A stretch of DNA of 64,000 bases from Desmodus rotundus. Taxonomy: Eukaryota; Chordata; Mammalia; Chiroptera; Phyllostomidae. The stretch spans positions 140,801,554-140,865,553 of the forward strand of contig NC_071392.1 in assembly GCF_022682495.2 (NCBI RefSeq). Direction: 5' to 3'. The first letter of the stretch is position 1, and the number at the start of each line of letters is the position of its first letter. Both the position numbers and the translations under genes were made by a program. Positions 45,196 to 56,560 of the stretch are shown in pieces. The notes below the pieces were generated by a model. The model did not search any database and had not been told where the DNA came from. It saw only the letters and a list, made by a program, of their open reading frames with translations.

Positions 45196-48100
45196 CTGCA
45201 GGAAGAGGAAGTGGAGTGAGGGTGGCGGTGGCAGAAGCAGAGACCCTGGCAGTCAGAGCGAGAAAGAGCTCCGGCTCTGAAATCCTTATTCACAACCACT
45301 CTTCCGGCCGCCTCCAGACCAGCGATCAGGAAACTTTCCCTGTAGTTTGCTGATCCCTGCCCTGGACTTGCAAAGATAATAGAGATGTACCATTGTAAAA
45401 AAGGGGCAAACGTCTCTGATCAAACGGAAAGTGTAAGGCCCCTACTCTCTTCACCCTCTAGAGACCACTCCGAGTAGTGTGGCATCTCTCCAGTCTTTCC
45501 CCCGACAGACAAATGGGAAATAACCCCCCGAAAGGCATCCTACTATACAAACAGGTCCTGCTATATTTCACTTCCCAGTGGCCAGGATGCCTTGCCGTCT
45601 TAGCATGCCCAGACTGACTGCATCCTGGTTCGTAACAGCAACACCCTGATCCATGAAGTGGATGCGCCCTGCATCCACTCAATCCCCTGCGGAAGGACAC
45701 TGAGGTGGCTTCCGGTTTCTCACTCTTACCACAACGATACAGTCAACATCCCCGAACATGTCTTGTAAAACCTGTGAAAAGATTTCTGTTCCATGAATTC
45801 ACAGGGTGGAAATTGTGGGGCAACAATTTCCAACATTACATGGTATTGCAAAACTGCCCTCTTCAAGGGCTGTGCCGATTTAAAGCCCCCCAGCGGCACA
45901 AGGGAGTGTGTTGAATGGGTCTTACGGAGACCACAGAGTACAGAGTGGAGGCCCTTCATAGGTTCTAGATGTGGCTCCACCACTGACTTGCTGGGTCTTG
46001 CCCATTATAGGCCTCAGCTTCCCCATCTGTACTGAAGCAGATGGGGTTGGCCAGCCCCTACGGTCTTCCCAAGTTCAAGTATGCCATTAGTCTGTGATTC
46101 CTCTGGCCCAGGACTGCTCATCCAGGGCCCTAACCAAGTGGGAACCCTTCTGAGCCATCTCAAGAGTCCACTCAAGTGGGGAGAGTAGTGAAAGGTAAGG
46201 AGAGACCTGTCCCCAAGTTCAGAGCAGATCCCCAAGCATCAGTCAAGAGGCCTTAAAAATCAGGTGGACAAGATTTGCTACAAATGCCTAAATTTGTAGC
46301 AAATGGATACTTGGGGTGGATGGGTGTTACAATGTATCCGTGCTGCCCTCTGGGTTTTTGTCTTTCCCTTCAGGAGTATCTCCCTCCTCTGGCATCATAG
46401 AGCCAAAAGGAGCTCTGGGGCTGTCTAACACAGTGGATTTCAAACTGTGTGCCTTGCAGCCCAGGTTCCTGGGTAGGTGTCCTTGAGCTGTCAAAATGCA
46501 GCCCCACCCTCATTTCATCGTGCCTCTCCATATATGAGGGGCTTCTGAGCAGAAATTCACTCTAAGTACCCATGGCAAAAGCAGATACAGACTGACGTTC
46601 TCACGTGGTGGCTGGGGAAACTCAGGCCTGAGAGAGGAAGAGGCCACTGTCATGTGACGAGTCAGCAGCGGGTTCTTTCCACAACATCCTCATTCCACAG
46701 ATGGAATATACAGCTCAGGAAACTGCTTTAAATGCTAACGAGATCACACCGAAGGGAAGCCCTTTGAAAAGTTGGTGGTATTATTATTTAGGGTTTAAAA
46801 ATAAAAATCTGCCCTGGCCAGTCCATGAACCAAAAGGTCACTGGTTCGATTCCTGGTCAGGGTACATGCCTGGGTTGCAGGCCAGGTCCCCAGTAGGGGG
46901 CATGCGAGAGGCATCCAATGGATATATCTCTTGAATGTTGAGGTTTCTCTCCCTCTGTTTCTCCCTCCCTCCCTGTCTCTCTGAAAATAAATTTTTTTTA
47001 AAATGAAAATCTTAGAAGGCTGACTGGCCCAGCACTACCAGAAATCTGACCGCAGCTCAGTCATTACCTCAGGGAGCCCCAGGGCCAGACCTCAGCCCTC
47101 TCTGGGCCTCCATTTCCCCAGCTGAGACCTGAGGGGTTAGATAAGAATAATGGTTTCCTAAATATGTCCAGAAAAGGTGCTTTAGGAGTTCTACACGACT
47201 GATTCAAATTGTTACAGTTTAAAAAGTCCTAGTAGAAAATGACACTCAGATTGCCATATAACAAAAATTAGCCCACTGGAGATCACCAACATGCTAACTG
47301 GTACTGATAGGGCTCTGGAACTAGACTGCAAGGCCAAATCCCAGCTCTGCCACTTACTGGCCGTGCGGCCCCAGTCAAGTTACTTAACCTCTCTGAACTT
47401 CAGTTCCCTCCTGCTGTAATGGAGATATAGTCCAAGAAGCACCTAAATGGTTGTGAGGATTAAATGAAAGCCACCAAGCTGAGTACTTGGCACATGCTAG
47501 GTACTCAATACACCTTAGTTTTACCGTTATCATCAGCTTGAACTCAAGCTTCTCCGGCTCCATGTCTGCGTGCATTTGAACACGACATAAAGTTTATCAG
47601 TTTCCCCCACTTCACTCCCAACCGAGGGCCACTCACTCACCTCCCAGCTTGTTGAGGACCCGAGTGACAGCATTCGAGCAGCCTTCACAAGTCATGTCAA
47701 CGGAGAACTCGTGCTTCTGAAACAAAGGGGACCGTAAGCCAAGCGCTGCGGAGGGACCCACACACCCCACCGGCATGCAGCCCACTCAAGGGCCAAGACA
47801 AGGGGAGGAGACACAGGGCAGGACCTGGCTGCCGTCCGACCCACAAGTGGCCTGTTTCTGGGCCCCACTGTCTTCGTCAGCAAAGTGGAGTAACCAAGGA
47901 TTTCTGTATCTCACAGGCTATTGTATTAAATGAGATAATCCCTCCAGCTCCTTTAGCAGTGTCTGGCATGCTGTGAGTTCAATCAGCCGGAAAGCTAGTT
48001 TATAATGCTGGCTTCTAGTCTCACCTTCAAAACCCTGATTCTTAGGCCTTGGGGCCATCTCAGCACCATCAACTCTGACAAGTGTGGACGCCCATCCCCT

Positions 48101-51100
48101 GAGCCATGCTGATCTGGTGGTCTTACCAATGCATCAGATCACCTTTTGTATTAGAATCACCGGGGAGCTTGTAAAACCTATAGGTTCTAATCAGCAAGAG
48201 TGGGCTGGAGCATCTACAATGGCTAGAAGGCTTCCCTGGTGATTCTGATGTATAGTGACCACTGTTCGCACCCAAATGCCGCCTTCTCGGAGGCATCACC
48301 TAATTCCTGGCAAGGAGATGGAATGGCACATGCTCCCAGGGAGTGGGAGGGCAGACCAGTAAGGGAGGCCAGGCTCCTGGATGCTTCACACAGGCTGGAC
48401 ATCCTATGTCTCCACGATATCCAACAAACTAAGCTCCCAGAAGACAGAGGCTTGTTTAGTTCATGGCCGCATCCCCACAACAGGCTCTCAGAGACATCGT
48501 GAGTCCAGTTCCAGACCACCGCAACATAGCAGGGGTCCCCATAAAGCAAGTTGTCCTCTTTGCTGGTGGAGGGTTTTGCTTTTAATTTGTAAAACAATAA
48601 TAATAATAATAATAATCTACATTTGTGAAGCACAATAAAGCTAACTGCAAATGAAACTAGGTACGTCCGTAGTTGTAACAGACCACATGGTTCGTGAAGC
48701 CTCACGTAGTTACTATGTGGCCCTCAAAGAAAAATTTGCTGACTCCTTCTCTAGAACAAACAGATGGTCAAGATCTGCCCGTGGCGTGCACTTGTGTGCT
48801 AAGCTTTAAAGGGTTTGCGAGGCTGATACAAGACCCAAATCGATGAGTGCCCACGATGCTCTCCATCTGGTGTCTGAGGTAGCCCTCACCCAGCCTGCAA
48901 CGGGCGCTAGTCACCTTATTTGACTCAGGGTTAAGTAAACTGCACAGTCAGTCACGTGGCGAGTATGGGCTGAGGCTGGGACATGGACCCAGGCTTTCCT
49001 GGCTCCAGGGACTCCCTGCTCGTTCCGGACCAGCACACAGCACTGCGCCCCACCATCCTGACTCCGAGCAGGACCTCTGAGAGTGGGGACACTTCGTGAA
49101 GGAGCAGGAGGTTTTGCTGCCCGAGGACCTGAAGTGAGCAGACATCTGAAGTTTCCTGCTGTGCAGACTAGACAGCAGCTCTCCTTCCAGCCTCCACAGG
49201 GCAGAGGCCAGAAGCCTGCTGGTGGCTTCCAGGTGGCAAACGTCACACTTCGGTGTTCTCCTCCTCTACCTCTGAGTTGCACAAGTAAATTAGATGGTGG
49301 TGGAAAAATCTATGTAACCAACAGAGTTCTCCATGCTGCTTCACAGGGAACCCCAAGACTGGCCTGCCACTGGACGCTCGGCCTGGTGTCGCTCCAGCTC
49401 CCACAGCCTCTTTAAAGTGGATGAAAAAGCCCAGCAAGTCGCACAGTGCTTTCACAGAACCTCAGACTCGGCAGGGTGGGAACAGAGTAGGGTCACGTAG
49501 CCCGGCTCCTCTCAGACAAGGAATCTTTCTCAGCTCTCCGGGACATTCAGCCTCTGAACGCCCTGAATAAGGGGAGTTTACCACTAATAGTATTTGAGGG
49601 CCTCCTCTGTGTCAGACCTGGTTCTAAGCACCTCTGAGAATTACATTGGTTAATCATTACAGTAACCCATGAATAATTCATTATTATTATCTCTTCTTGA
49701 CAAGAGAGGAAGTTGAGGTTCAGAGGTCAGGTCACTCACTCAGTGGACACAGCCAGTGAGTGGCAGGGCCTAGACCAGACATAGTCTCCAAAGCCTGAAC
49801 CCATAACCACTGCAGTCCTTGTTAAAATGAGGTTTGAAATCTGCCCACCTGTGGTTCTTCCCTACTTGTCCTAGGTCTCTGCAACAGCCACTGCTCCTCG
49901 TGGACTAGCTATGCCAGCGGCTGTGCCAAGTATTTCGCTGGCATTTTCCCATTCATACTAACAGTCCTGTGAGGTCGGTTTTTATCCCCATTTTACAGAT
50001 GAGGAAATCAAGGCAGAGAGAAGCAAAGGAGCTTCCTCAAGGTCATCGGGTTGGCAAGCAGGAGCAGATGCTCAAGTAGGCTTCTGAGATTCCAAGTGTT
50101 TGACAAACCCCTCAGGAGGCAGGTTTCCCCTTTCCGTTTCGATGGTAGGCCCTCTGCTAAATCCTCCTTCCTCCAGCTGTTCGTCTCAAGATGTGGCCGA
50201 GTGCCCTCTTCCTACCGACCATCCCCTCGCACGGGTCTTTTGTTTGTCCAAATCCCCAGAAGTGAACAGAGGACAGTGATCCTCAAGCTGCCCCCCCCCC
50301 AAAAAAAACCCTGGTGGCCTCACTACCCCAGTCAGGGGTGACTGATGCTGTCCTCTGACCCTGCCACAGGCAGATTGGTTCACCTGGGAGCCTATGCTGT
50401 CGGGTTCTTGTCCATACTTTGTGTTGTCTGAGGTTCTGTCCCAAGGCACCTGGCAAGACCCAAGGGAAATGACACATGCAATGTTTGTGGCTTGGCCCAG
50501 GGGGCCTCTGGCTCATCTGTCAGCTTCCCCAAAGCTAAGAGGCTAAGACACAGGGCATCTGGGAGACACCTCTGAGTACTCGCTGGGTTCACAGAGCAGT
50601 GAACTAGGCACCCTGGGGGAAAGTGCTAAGCACCACCTGACCCAACCAGGATCTCTAGGATGCAGCTGGGATCAAAGCTTCCTCCCAAGCCAAACTGACT
50701 TTTGTCCACACTTACCAAGCGGCCGGGCCAGGAGAGACTGGGCATCTGAAGACAAGGGGATTAATCCTGGCTCTATTCATCTTCCAACTCGACCTTGCGT
50801 AAGTTACGTGCTTTGGGGGAGTTTTTATTTGCAAAAGGCTTGCTTCCTTCCTTCCTCCCTCCCTTCCTTTTTTCAAATTATAAGAGAAACTTTATTTAGA
50901 AAGTTACAGAGACGAGCCAGCTGGGGCTTCTGAAACAAGTTACAGAAGCGAAAGAAGGGCCCTAGGAGCTTAGAAGAAAGAAAGGCGAAGATAACAAGGC
51001 CGGGGTGGGGCGATGAAGAAGAGGTAGGGAAAGGCGGGGTGGGGGCGGGGGCGTGCTCCCGACCCGGAAAGTGCGCGAAGAGGCCTCAATTTCTTATCTA

Positions 51101-51808
51101 CAAAATGAGGCCAAGAGCTACCAGATATTTGCGGTTAAGACTGAGTAAGCGGCGAAGACCGGGGAAGACCTCCTCTGTCCTCCTGAAACCCTGCCACGGA
51201 GCAACAGGAGACGTTGGGCAGGTCCTGAACCTCTCCGGGGCTCCTGGGTTCGGGTTCAGAGAGTGACCGGCAAAGCACTGTCTCCATTCAGTGTCGCCCA
51301 GCCTGAAAGTCGGCCGGAGTAGTCAGGGGAAGGGAAGAAAAATACGGACCTCTGCAAACCCTCCCCGTCCGCGAGGCCCTAGCCACCCCCTCCCCTCTCT
51401 CAAGGCCAGCGCCGCGGAGGCGCACCAGGCGGAAGGGCAGGAATTGCGAGTCCTAGTTCCCACTCGCCACCCACTCCCCGTGTGACCGCGGACTCCTCTC
51501 TGCCCTGCTCTGGGTCTCCGTTTCCCCGTCTATGCAGGGAAGGTCTGGGCTTGTCGCCGGAGGCCTTGCAGCGGCCACGATGTTCCGAAGCCTGACTCCT
51601 ACCTAAAGCCCCCTTCGCATTGGACTTTCGGGAGCTTCGCAGAAGCAGGGGGCTGCGTGGGGAGGGCTGAGAAGGGGCAGGAGCTCCCGGCGCGGCCTGA
51701 ACCCTGGAAGAGCGACATCTGGCCCAGCAACTGTGCAGCCGAGGCACAAGCCGGGGGCCTCAGACCTGCGCGGGCAAGGGCGGGGGCGGGGCGGCCACTT
51801 ACCGGCAT
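45071..51808 (-). CDS. ATOX1: ATOX1, cytosolic copper chaperone (3 coding exons)
   Basis: Coding exons are 51808-51803, 47716-47641 and 45195-45071 on the minus strand, joined in phase into 68 codons, the same length as human and mouse ATOX1. The protein carries Cu(I) in the cytosol and hands it to the N-terminal domains of the pumps ATP7A and ATP7B at the Golgi. The MTCEGC motif at residues 10-15 gives the two copper ligands Cys12 and Cys15; the single HMA ferredoxin-like fold fills the protein. Relative to human, position 13 is Glu (as in mouse), and 16-17 are Ser-Asn instead of Ala-Glu. All borders obey GT/AG, and the introns fall at the same codons as in the human gene. Promoter is CpG-rich and housekeeping-like. 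Alternatives are very unlikely given the match and the SPARC neighbour. Confidence 0.96.
46811..46998 (+). repeat. VES SINE with deleted head
   Basis: Starts GCCCTGGCCAGTCCATGAACC: the A-box part of the tRNA head is missing, while the B box GGTTCGATTCCTGG and the body are kept. Flanked by AAATAAAAATCT / AAATGAAAATCT. Confidence 0.85.
47300..47525 (-). repeat. MIR SINE
   Basis: Nearly complete reverse copy: CAGCTCTGCCACTTACTGGCC, CAAGTTACTTAACCTCTCTG, TGTGAGGATTAAATGAAAGC and GGCACATGCTAGGTACTCAA. Confidence 0.85.
47641..47716 (-). CDS. ATOX1: ATOX1 exon 2
   Basis: Minus strand: acceptor TTTGTTTCAG, then AAGCACGAGTTCTCCG... and the donor GGGAG/GTGAGT. Encodes residues 3-27 plus one base of codon 28, including KHEFSVDMTCEGC with the copper-binding cysteines. 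It is 76 bases, the size expected for this exon. Confidence 0.95.
48120..48275. mobile_element. MER5-type hAT element
   Basis: TTAGAATCACCGGGGAGCTTG, TTGTAAAACCTATAGGTTC and CCCTGGTGATTCTGATG are landmarks of the short MER5 (Charlie-derived) element. Confidence 0.7.
48596..48616. repeat. (AAT)n microsatellite
   Basis: Seven AAT/TAA units. Confidence 0.9.
48680..48752 (-). mobile_element. hAT-type remnant, reverse
   Basis: TTACTATGTGGCCCTCAAAG and AAATTTGCTGACTCCTTC match the reverse of the family seen at 35285-35480. Confidence 0.6.
49575..50090 (+). repeat. Two full-length MIR SINEs
   Basis: One at about 49575-49805 (CTCTGTGTCAGACCTGGTTC, ACAAGAGAGGAAGTTGAGG), the other at 49910-50090 (CCCCATTTTACAGATGAGG, TTCCTCAAGGTCATCGGG). 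Both in plus orientation. Confidence 0.8.
50865..51010 (-). mobile_element. LTR 3' fragment, same family as 56872-57964
   Basis: TTTATTTAGAAAG, GAAACAAGTTACAGAAGCG and GAAGGGCCCTAGGAGC recur with small changes at 56930-57060. On the minus strand the AATAAA signal is present. Only the R/U5-like end remains; it lies about 0.8 kb inside the transcribed side of the ATOX1 promoter. Confidence 0.65.
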
Positions 51809-52060
51809 GACTGAAGGGAACGTGGGCGGCGGCGGCGACGCTCCTGCAGGTTCTGAGCGCTCTAGCTGCTGGGTTTCCAGGCTTGCGCGCCCTAGGGAGC
51901 CGCCCCGCAGGTTTGGCCCCGCCCCCTCCGCCCGGCCGGCAGCGAGGCCCCGCCCCCCGCCCGGCCGGCCTGGGCTGCCTGACAGCCTGGTCGCTCCGCC
52001 CTCTTCCGGCGGGCGTGGCCCCGGGCGCCTGCCACTCCGGAGCGAGGCGGTGCACCCTAC
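51780..52060 (-). promoter_or_regulatory. ATOX1: ATOX1 CpG-island promoter
   Basis: Very CpG-dense, with several GC boxes (GCCCCGCCCCC near 51915 and 51950, GGGGCGGGGC near 51783) and no TATA box. It overlaps exon 1 and its upstream flank, as expected for the ubiquitously expressed ATOX1. The start of transcription is probably near 51850-51890. Confidence 0.8.
51803..51880 (-). CDS. ATOX1: ATOX1 exon 1 (5' UTR, Met-Pro)
   Basis: Minus strand: CCTTCAGTC ATG CCG then donor GTAAGT at 51802. Only the first two codons are coded here, exactly as in human ATOX1, and the frame joins exon 2 in phase. The start at 51808 is fixed by this. The 5' limit is approximate. Confidence 0.92.
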
Positions 52061-53284
52061 CCGGCTGGCTTCTACCTCCGGTCGGCCCTTTATGGACTGC
52101 AGCCTTCGTTTCTGGCTCGTGTTAGGGGCGTTAGGAGTACAAGGGCCCCTTAGTGAACAGGACAGACCCCGCCCCTCCCTGAAAGGACAACCTGCTGTGT
52201 TTACTCAGTCACTATTTATTGAATTCCAACATTGAGCCAGAACTGTACTAGGCCTCCAAAAGCAGTAGTGGAAAAGACATAGCCCAGCCGGGAGCCACCA
52301 AAGCATGGCAGGATATTGCAGTGTTAAAGGAAATGTGTCATGGGAGCAGAGAGAGGATCTCTAATTGGGACTACAGTGTGTGTGAGTGTGTGTGTGGAGG
52401 GAGAGGGGAGATTTTGGCCCGAGGTAATAAATGAGTTCAGGAGAAGAGTACAGGTTTATCTGATGCTGGAGGAGAAAGAAACTTTCCTCTACCTTCCAAG
52501 GTTCTTTCTGCTAGTCTAATAATTAAATTGTCATCACACAGATTAATGAGAGAAAGAAATCCAATTTAGTAACATACCTGAATGAAACCCCACGTACATG
52601 AATGACAGACCCCACCTATGTGAGATGTTCTGAGTTAGAAAGGGGAAATAAATATATGACATTGTGAGCTAAGGATGAGGTCAGGTGCTTTGGAGGGAAG
52701 GAAGGTTATTCTCGGAATAAGAAGGGCAGAAGTTCAGTAATTAGAAGCTTGCCCTAACACATAGGTCCTAGAAAGTGATTTCTGGTAAGGCCCCTGATTT
52801 AAATTCTAGTAGTTGGGAGGGGGCGTGCTGAAGTTTCTCTTGAGTGCAATGGAGCTCAGATGCCTTTAGCTCAAAATAATCCACATATCACAGAGGTTCA
52901 TTTTGGGGTGACTCATTATGAACCCCTACATGCTGAAGGAAGATGAGCAATTTGGGAAGGATGGAGGTAGACAGAAGAGCAGGTATAAATGTTAGAAGGC
53001 AAGAGTGAGCATGGCTTGAGAGGTGGAGATATTCGGATTGAGAGGCAGGCACATAAAGAGATGGAAAAATGAAGCCACAGAGGCATGAGCCCCACAGCCA
53101 TGGGTGAAGACAGATGGAGGCAGAGATGGCCCAGGACACTTCCAGAGAAACAGGCGTGCCAGTTTTTGGAGCTTCAGACACAGACACACAGATGCCCCTC
53201 TGTGCACACACAGCACCAGGATGGTTCTGTCCTTGGAGTATCGAAGGATTCTGCCAAAGGGGCTCAGTCCGAGCAGTTCCAAAG
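52061..53284. other. Upstream flank of ATOX1, no gene
   Basis: A MIR-type patch at 52200-52290 (CACTATTTATTGAATTCC). The rest is unique with a short TG patch near 52378-52395. Nothing else supported. Confidence 0.5.
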
Positions 53285-53630
53285 ATCTCTCCATCAACAG
53301 AGTGCTTGGAGAGCTTATTAAAAACTCAGATGTCTAGCCCTGACTAGTGTGGCTCAGTGGATTGAATGCCGGCCTGGGTTGCTGGTTTAATTTCAGGTCA
53401 GGGCACAGGCCTGGGTTGTGGGCCCAATCCCCAGTTGGGAGTGTGTGTTAGGCAACCACACACTAATGTTTCTCTCCCTCTCTCCCCGACTTTCTAAAAA
53501 TAAATAAATAAATAAAACCCCTCAGATTTCTAGACCTCACCCTGCATACATTGCTTCTTAACTTCAAGGCATACTTTTAGTTCCCTCCTCTTCCTGGTTT
53601 GGGGAACCGCTGGTTAAGGAAAACTGTAGT
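53285..53630 (+). mobile_element. MER5-type hAT element split by a SINE
   Basis: GGAGAGCTTATTAAAAACTCAG on the left and TTCTAGACCTCACCC, then GAACCGCTGGTTAAGG on the right belong to one MER5-like copy, opened by the VES SINE at 53338. Confidence 0.6.
53338..53520 (+). repeat. VES SINE
   Basis: CCCTGACTAGTGTGGCTCAG head and AAATAAATAAATAAATAAAA tail, flanked by a 13-base duplication (CTCAGATGTCTAG at 53325-53337, CTCAGATTTCTAG at 53521-53533). Confidence 0.93.
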
Positions 53631-53729
53631 CTCAATACATGAAACCTTTTAAAGAAACTGCTGGTCATTGTCTCTCAGGTCTAATTCATCCTTTTTGCCT
53701 GCTTTGTGAAAAAGGGTCCAGATCCTTTA

Positions 53730-53941
53730 TATATTTTTTAAAGATTTTATGTATTTATTTTTAGAGAGGGGAAGGGAGGGAGAGAGAGGGAGAGAAACAT
53801 CAGTGTGTGGTTGCCTCTCGAGTGCCCCCAACTGGGGACCTGGCCCACAACCCAGGCATGTGCCCTGACTAGGAATTGAACCGGTGACACTTTGGTTCAC
53901 AGGCCAGCACTCAATCCACTGAGCCCCAGCAGCTGAGGCTG
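53730..53941 (-). repeat. VES SINE
   Basis: Reverse copy (GGGAGAGAGAGGGAGAGAAAC, CCCTGACTAGGAATTGAACC) with flanking GTCCAGATCCTTTA / ATCCAGACCCTTTAA. Confidence 0.9.
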
Positions 53942-54920
53942 GATCCAGACCCTTTAAATCTTTTTTCCTTTCCTAACTGGCAAGATGGTAAGCTTCCTCA
54001 GTAAAGGCTCTGCAGAGACACTGGAAGGGGAAAGCTTTTTCCATCTTGTTTCTACTGTGCTCACTCAGTAAGCCCTTGCAGCATGAGTTGCACCATGCCC
54101 AGCTTCTGAGGATGGCTTCTCCTGCACCAGGCTCCTGCTGTACTCAGGGACCAGCAGCACCTAGCAGCCAGCACCCCCAGTATCTAGCCCCCATGGTGTG
54201 CTTTCATAGCAGAGTGCCTTCAGTGAGATGCCTCTTTATGTGAATAGCTTTTTTCAGCACCCTAGCAGGTGGTTTTCCAGCTGAGAGGGTGGATTTCTAG
54301 CAAGTTCCACCAGCAGGGCGTTCAGTGGACCAAGCTTGGATCTCAGCCTAGGGGTGGAGGTGGGGTGGGGGTGGGGGATGCTTTTTAGGTTCTCTATCTT
54401 TCTATCTTGGCTGCATAGTGCTATATCATTCAGTTGTTCCATAGTTTACTTAACCAGCCTCTATGGCAGAAACCATTGGCTGGCTAATCCAACACCTATT
54501 CCCAATCTTTTTACTCTTGCTACTAAGGTGTTGGCTGGATCCCTAAATACTTTCTTTCCCATCTTTCCTTGCAGCCAGTTTGCCCATACAATAGAGCTCT
54601 GGATGACAAGTTCAAAGTAGAAGTCTGCTAGGAATATTTTGGGAAAGCTGTCGCTTTTCTCATAAAAGAGAACAGATATCACTGCCTAGAAAACTGATGT
54701 TATATCTAGAGTGCAAGTGCACTTTCTTGCAACTATGAGGGGAATGCCAAGGGAATTAGAGAGGCTGGTTCTGATGGTGCAGACTGAGCCAACGCCAGCC
54801 GCAGCTTGCGCCCAGACTAGCTATGTGGGACAGGTGAGCCCCTCTTTATTTCAGCCACGGCTACTCAGACTTCCTGTCGCTTGCCCCTGACACTTTCTAG
54901 ATACAATCCCCCACTGACAG
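53942..54920. other. Intergenic, no gene
   Basis: Unique sequence with a G-rich patch at 54345-54377 (GGTGGAGGTGGGGTGGGGGTG). No supported gene. Confidence 0.45.
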
Positions 54921-54924
54921 AGAT

Positions 54925-55085
54925 ATAGGTTGCTTCCAATCTTTTATTGATGATTACATAATGGCAGTTTATATACACACATCTTTTCTTAAAATTTTAC
55001 GTAGACTAAACTCCTAGTGGAATTACTGACTCATTCTCAACTGAGATGAGCCACGTTGCCAAAGCCTTACCAACCACATTTTCGT
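54925..55085 (-). mobile_element. Old L1 fragment
   Basis: ATAGGTTGCTTCCAATC, AAACTCCTAGTGGAATTAC and AGCCACGTTGCCAAAGCC are the reverse of an L1 3' region, strongly diverged. Confidence 0.5.
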
Positions 55086-55770
55086 GTCTTCTGATCTATG
55101 TGTACTACCCTCAACCATTCCAAGTTTATAGGTAATCTTTAAATTTTTCCTTTTCTGCTTTTCTTTGCCATATTTTCTATAATGAACATTAAGAAAAGGA
55201 CCACAGCGGGGAAAAAGAGTTCAGGAGTTCTGACTTCCAGACTGCCAGCAGTCTCAGCACGAGCCTTGTGAACTCAGGTCAGCCATGGCCTCACCACGCC
55301 CGGGGGCCTGGGCGCTGGGCCCTTCTGGCTCACAGTGCTGTGGCGAGGACAGGCATGGATGGACCATTGCCATGTGCAGCTGGTGAGTTTGCCCACAGTG
55401 GTCGGTGCCTTCTTCCCAGTGCACCCCACCTCTGGCCCCCACCTACTGGAGTGACCATTTGGCAGGTGCTGGGGCTCAGCTTTGCAGAGAAAGGCCATTC
55501 TGGCTGCTGCCTCCTCCCTTAGAATGGCTATTCCAATTTATGTTTTCTGCTAGCAGTGTATGAGAGAGTTTTCCCACACTTTTGCTGACGTTTGGTATTA
55601 GCAAGTAATTATTTTTCATGATTTGATGACTGAACAATGATTTAAAGTTTTGGTGCCTTGGTTTCCCCATCTGTTGAGATGAGCTGTTTGAGGTTTAGAT
55701 AAGCTATTTTATATACATAAAATAGTTCCATTCTTCCTTACTGGGCTTTGGATTTCAAGTGATATTAACC
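55086..55770. other. Intergenic, no gene
   Basis: Unique; the open frames near 55254-55522 have no domain. Confidence 0.45.
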
Positions 55771-55774
55771 TGAT

Positions 55775-55865
55775 TTTGAATACCAGCTCTGTCACTTTCA
55801 AGCTATGTGACCTTGGGACAGTCACTTAACTTTTCTGAGCCATAGCTGCTACTTCTGTAAAATTG
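55775..55865 (-). repeat. MIR SINE fragment
   Basis: TACCAGCTCTGTCACTTTC, TGTGACCTTGGGACAGTCAC and CTTTTCTGAGCCATAGC in reverse MIR order. Confidence 0.75.
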
Positions 55866-55873
55866 AATTAGTA

Positions 55874-56002
55874 CAGGGTGGGTCAAAAGCAGGTTTACAG
55901 TTGTTTGAATGGGGAATAATATAATCATTAGTAAATAGTAGTACAAGAATAAACTCTGTGTTCCACATGCTCACAGCTGTAAACTTACTTTTGCCCACCT
56001 TG
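55874..56002. mobile_element. Short mariner-type MITE (129 bp)
   Basis: Ends CAGGGTGGGTCAAAAGCAGG and, on the other strand, CAAGGTGGGCAAAAGTAAG, continuing as TTTACAGTTGT / TTTACAGCTGT: about 30-base terminal inverted repeats. TA precedes the left end (55872-55873); TG follows the right end, a decayed TA. No coding capacity. It sits at the end of a MIR. Confidence 0.8.
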
Positions 56003-56384
56003 TGCTTCAGCGTTTCCCTGAGGAGAAATGGAAAAACTACACCTGGCACCGTGCCTGTTACATAGTAGTTGTTTGATACAAGGCAATTTATTGGGACTTC
56101 AAATATTGTCCCTCTTCCAAGCCACAGCAAGTGATGACTCCTAGGTCTGTATAGGAAGTGTATAGAGTGTGCTACAAAAAATCCTTGCGAAGAACTTTGG
56201 CTGCAGATTGCCACCATTTGCTATGGACCCCAAAACTCTCAAACTACCTGGAAATCTGTCTAAGACAGCATTATCTGGTGGCACACCTGAGAGAATGAAA
56301 GTCCCAGGGTCTCAGGGGTTTCTGAGGAAGGCATGCCCCTTTCCCTACTTGGGGCTATATCCTCCTTCCTCGGGCAGTGGGTAA

Positions 56385-56560
56385 AAAACCTGGACTTGAA
56401 ATCCGGGAGCCCTAGCTCCTAGCTCTAGCTGTGTGACCTTGGGCAAGTTGTTTAACCTCTCTGAGCCTGTTTCTGAGAAATGGGAAATAAGGTGGTTATG
56501 AGCATTAATGAGATCATCTTTGTAGAGAGCATTAGCAAGGCACCTGGGGCGTGGTCAACA
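56385..56560 (-). repeat. MIR SINE
   Basis: CTGTGTGACCTTGGGCAAG, TTTAACCTCTCTGAGCCTG, TGAGCATTAATGAGATCATC and AGCAAGGCACCTGG. Confidence 0.8.

Larger units (their letters stand above)
45196..47640 (-). other. ATOX1: ATOX1 intron 2
   Basis: Between exon 2 donor GAG/GTGAGT and exon 3 acceptor. Holds a VES SINE (46811-46998) and MIR pieces (about 45960-46020, 47060-47150, 47300-47525). No coding segment seen. Confidence 0.85.
47717..51802 (-). other. ATOX1: ATOX1 intron 1
   Basis: Contains a MER5-type hAT piece (48120-48275), a reverse hAT piece (48680-48752), an AAT microsatellite (48596-48616), MIR copies (about 48890-49010, 49575-49805, 49910-50090) and an LTR fragment (50865-51010). The last 800 bases before exon 1 are GC-rich and may belong to the promoter region. 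Confidence 0.85.

Noticed and set aside
51657..52235. 192-residue plus-strand frame across the ATOX1 CpG island
   Set aside because: GC-rich chance frame antisense to ATOX1 exon 1 and promoter; Arg/Pro/Gly-rich without a domain.
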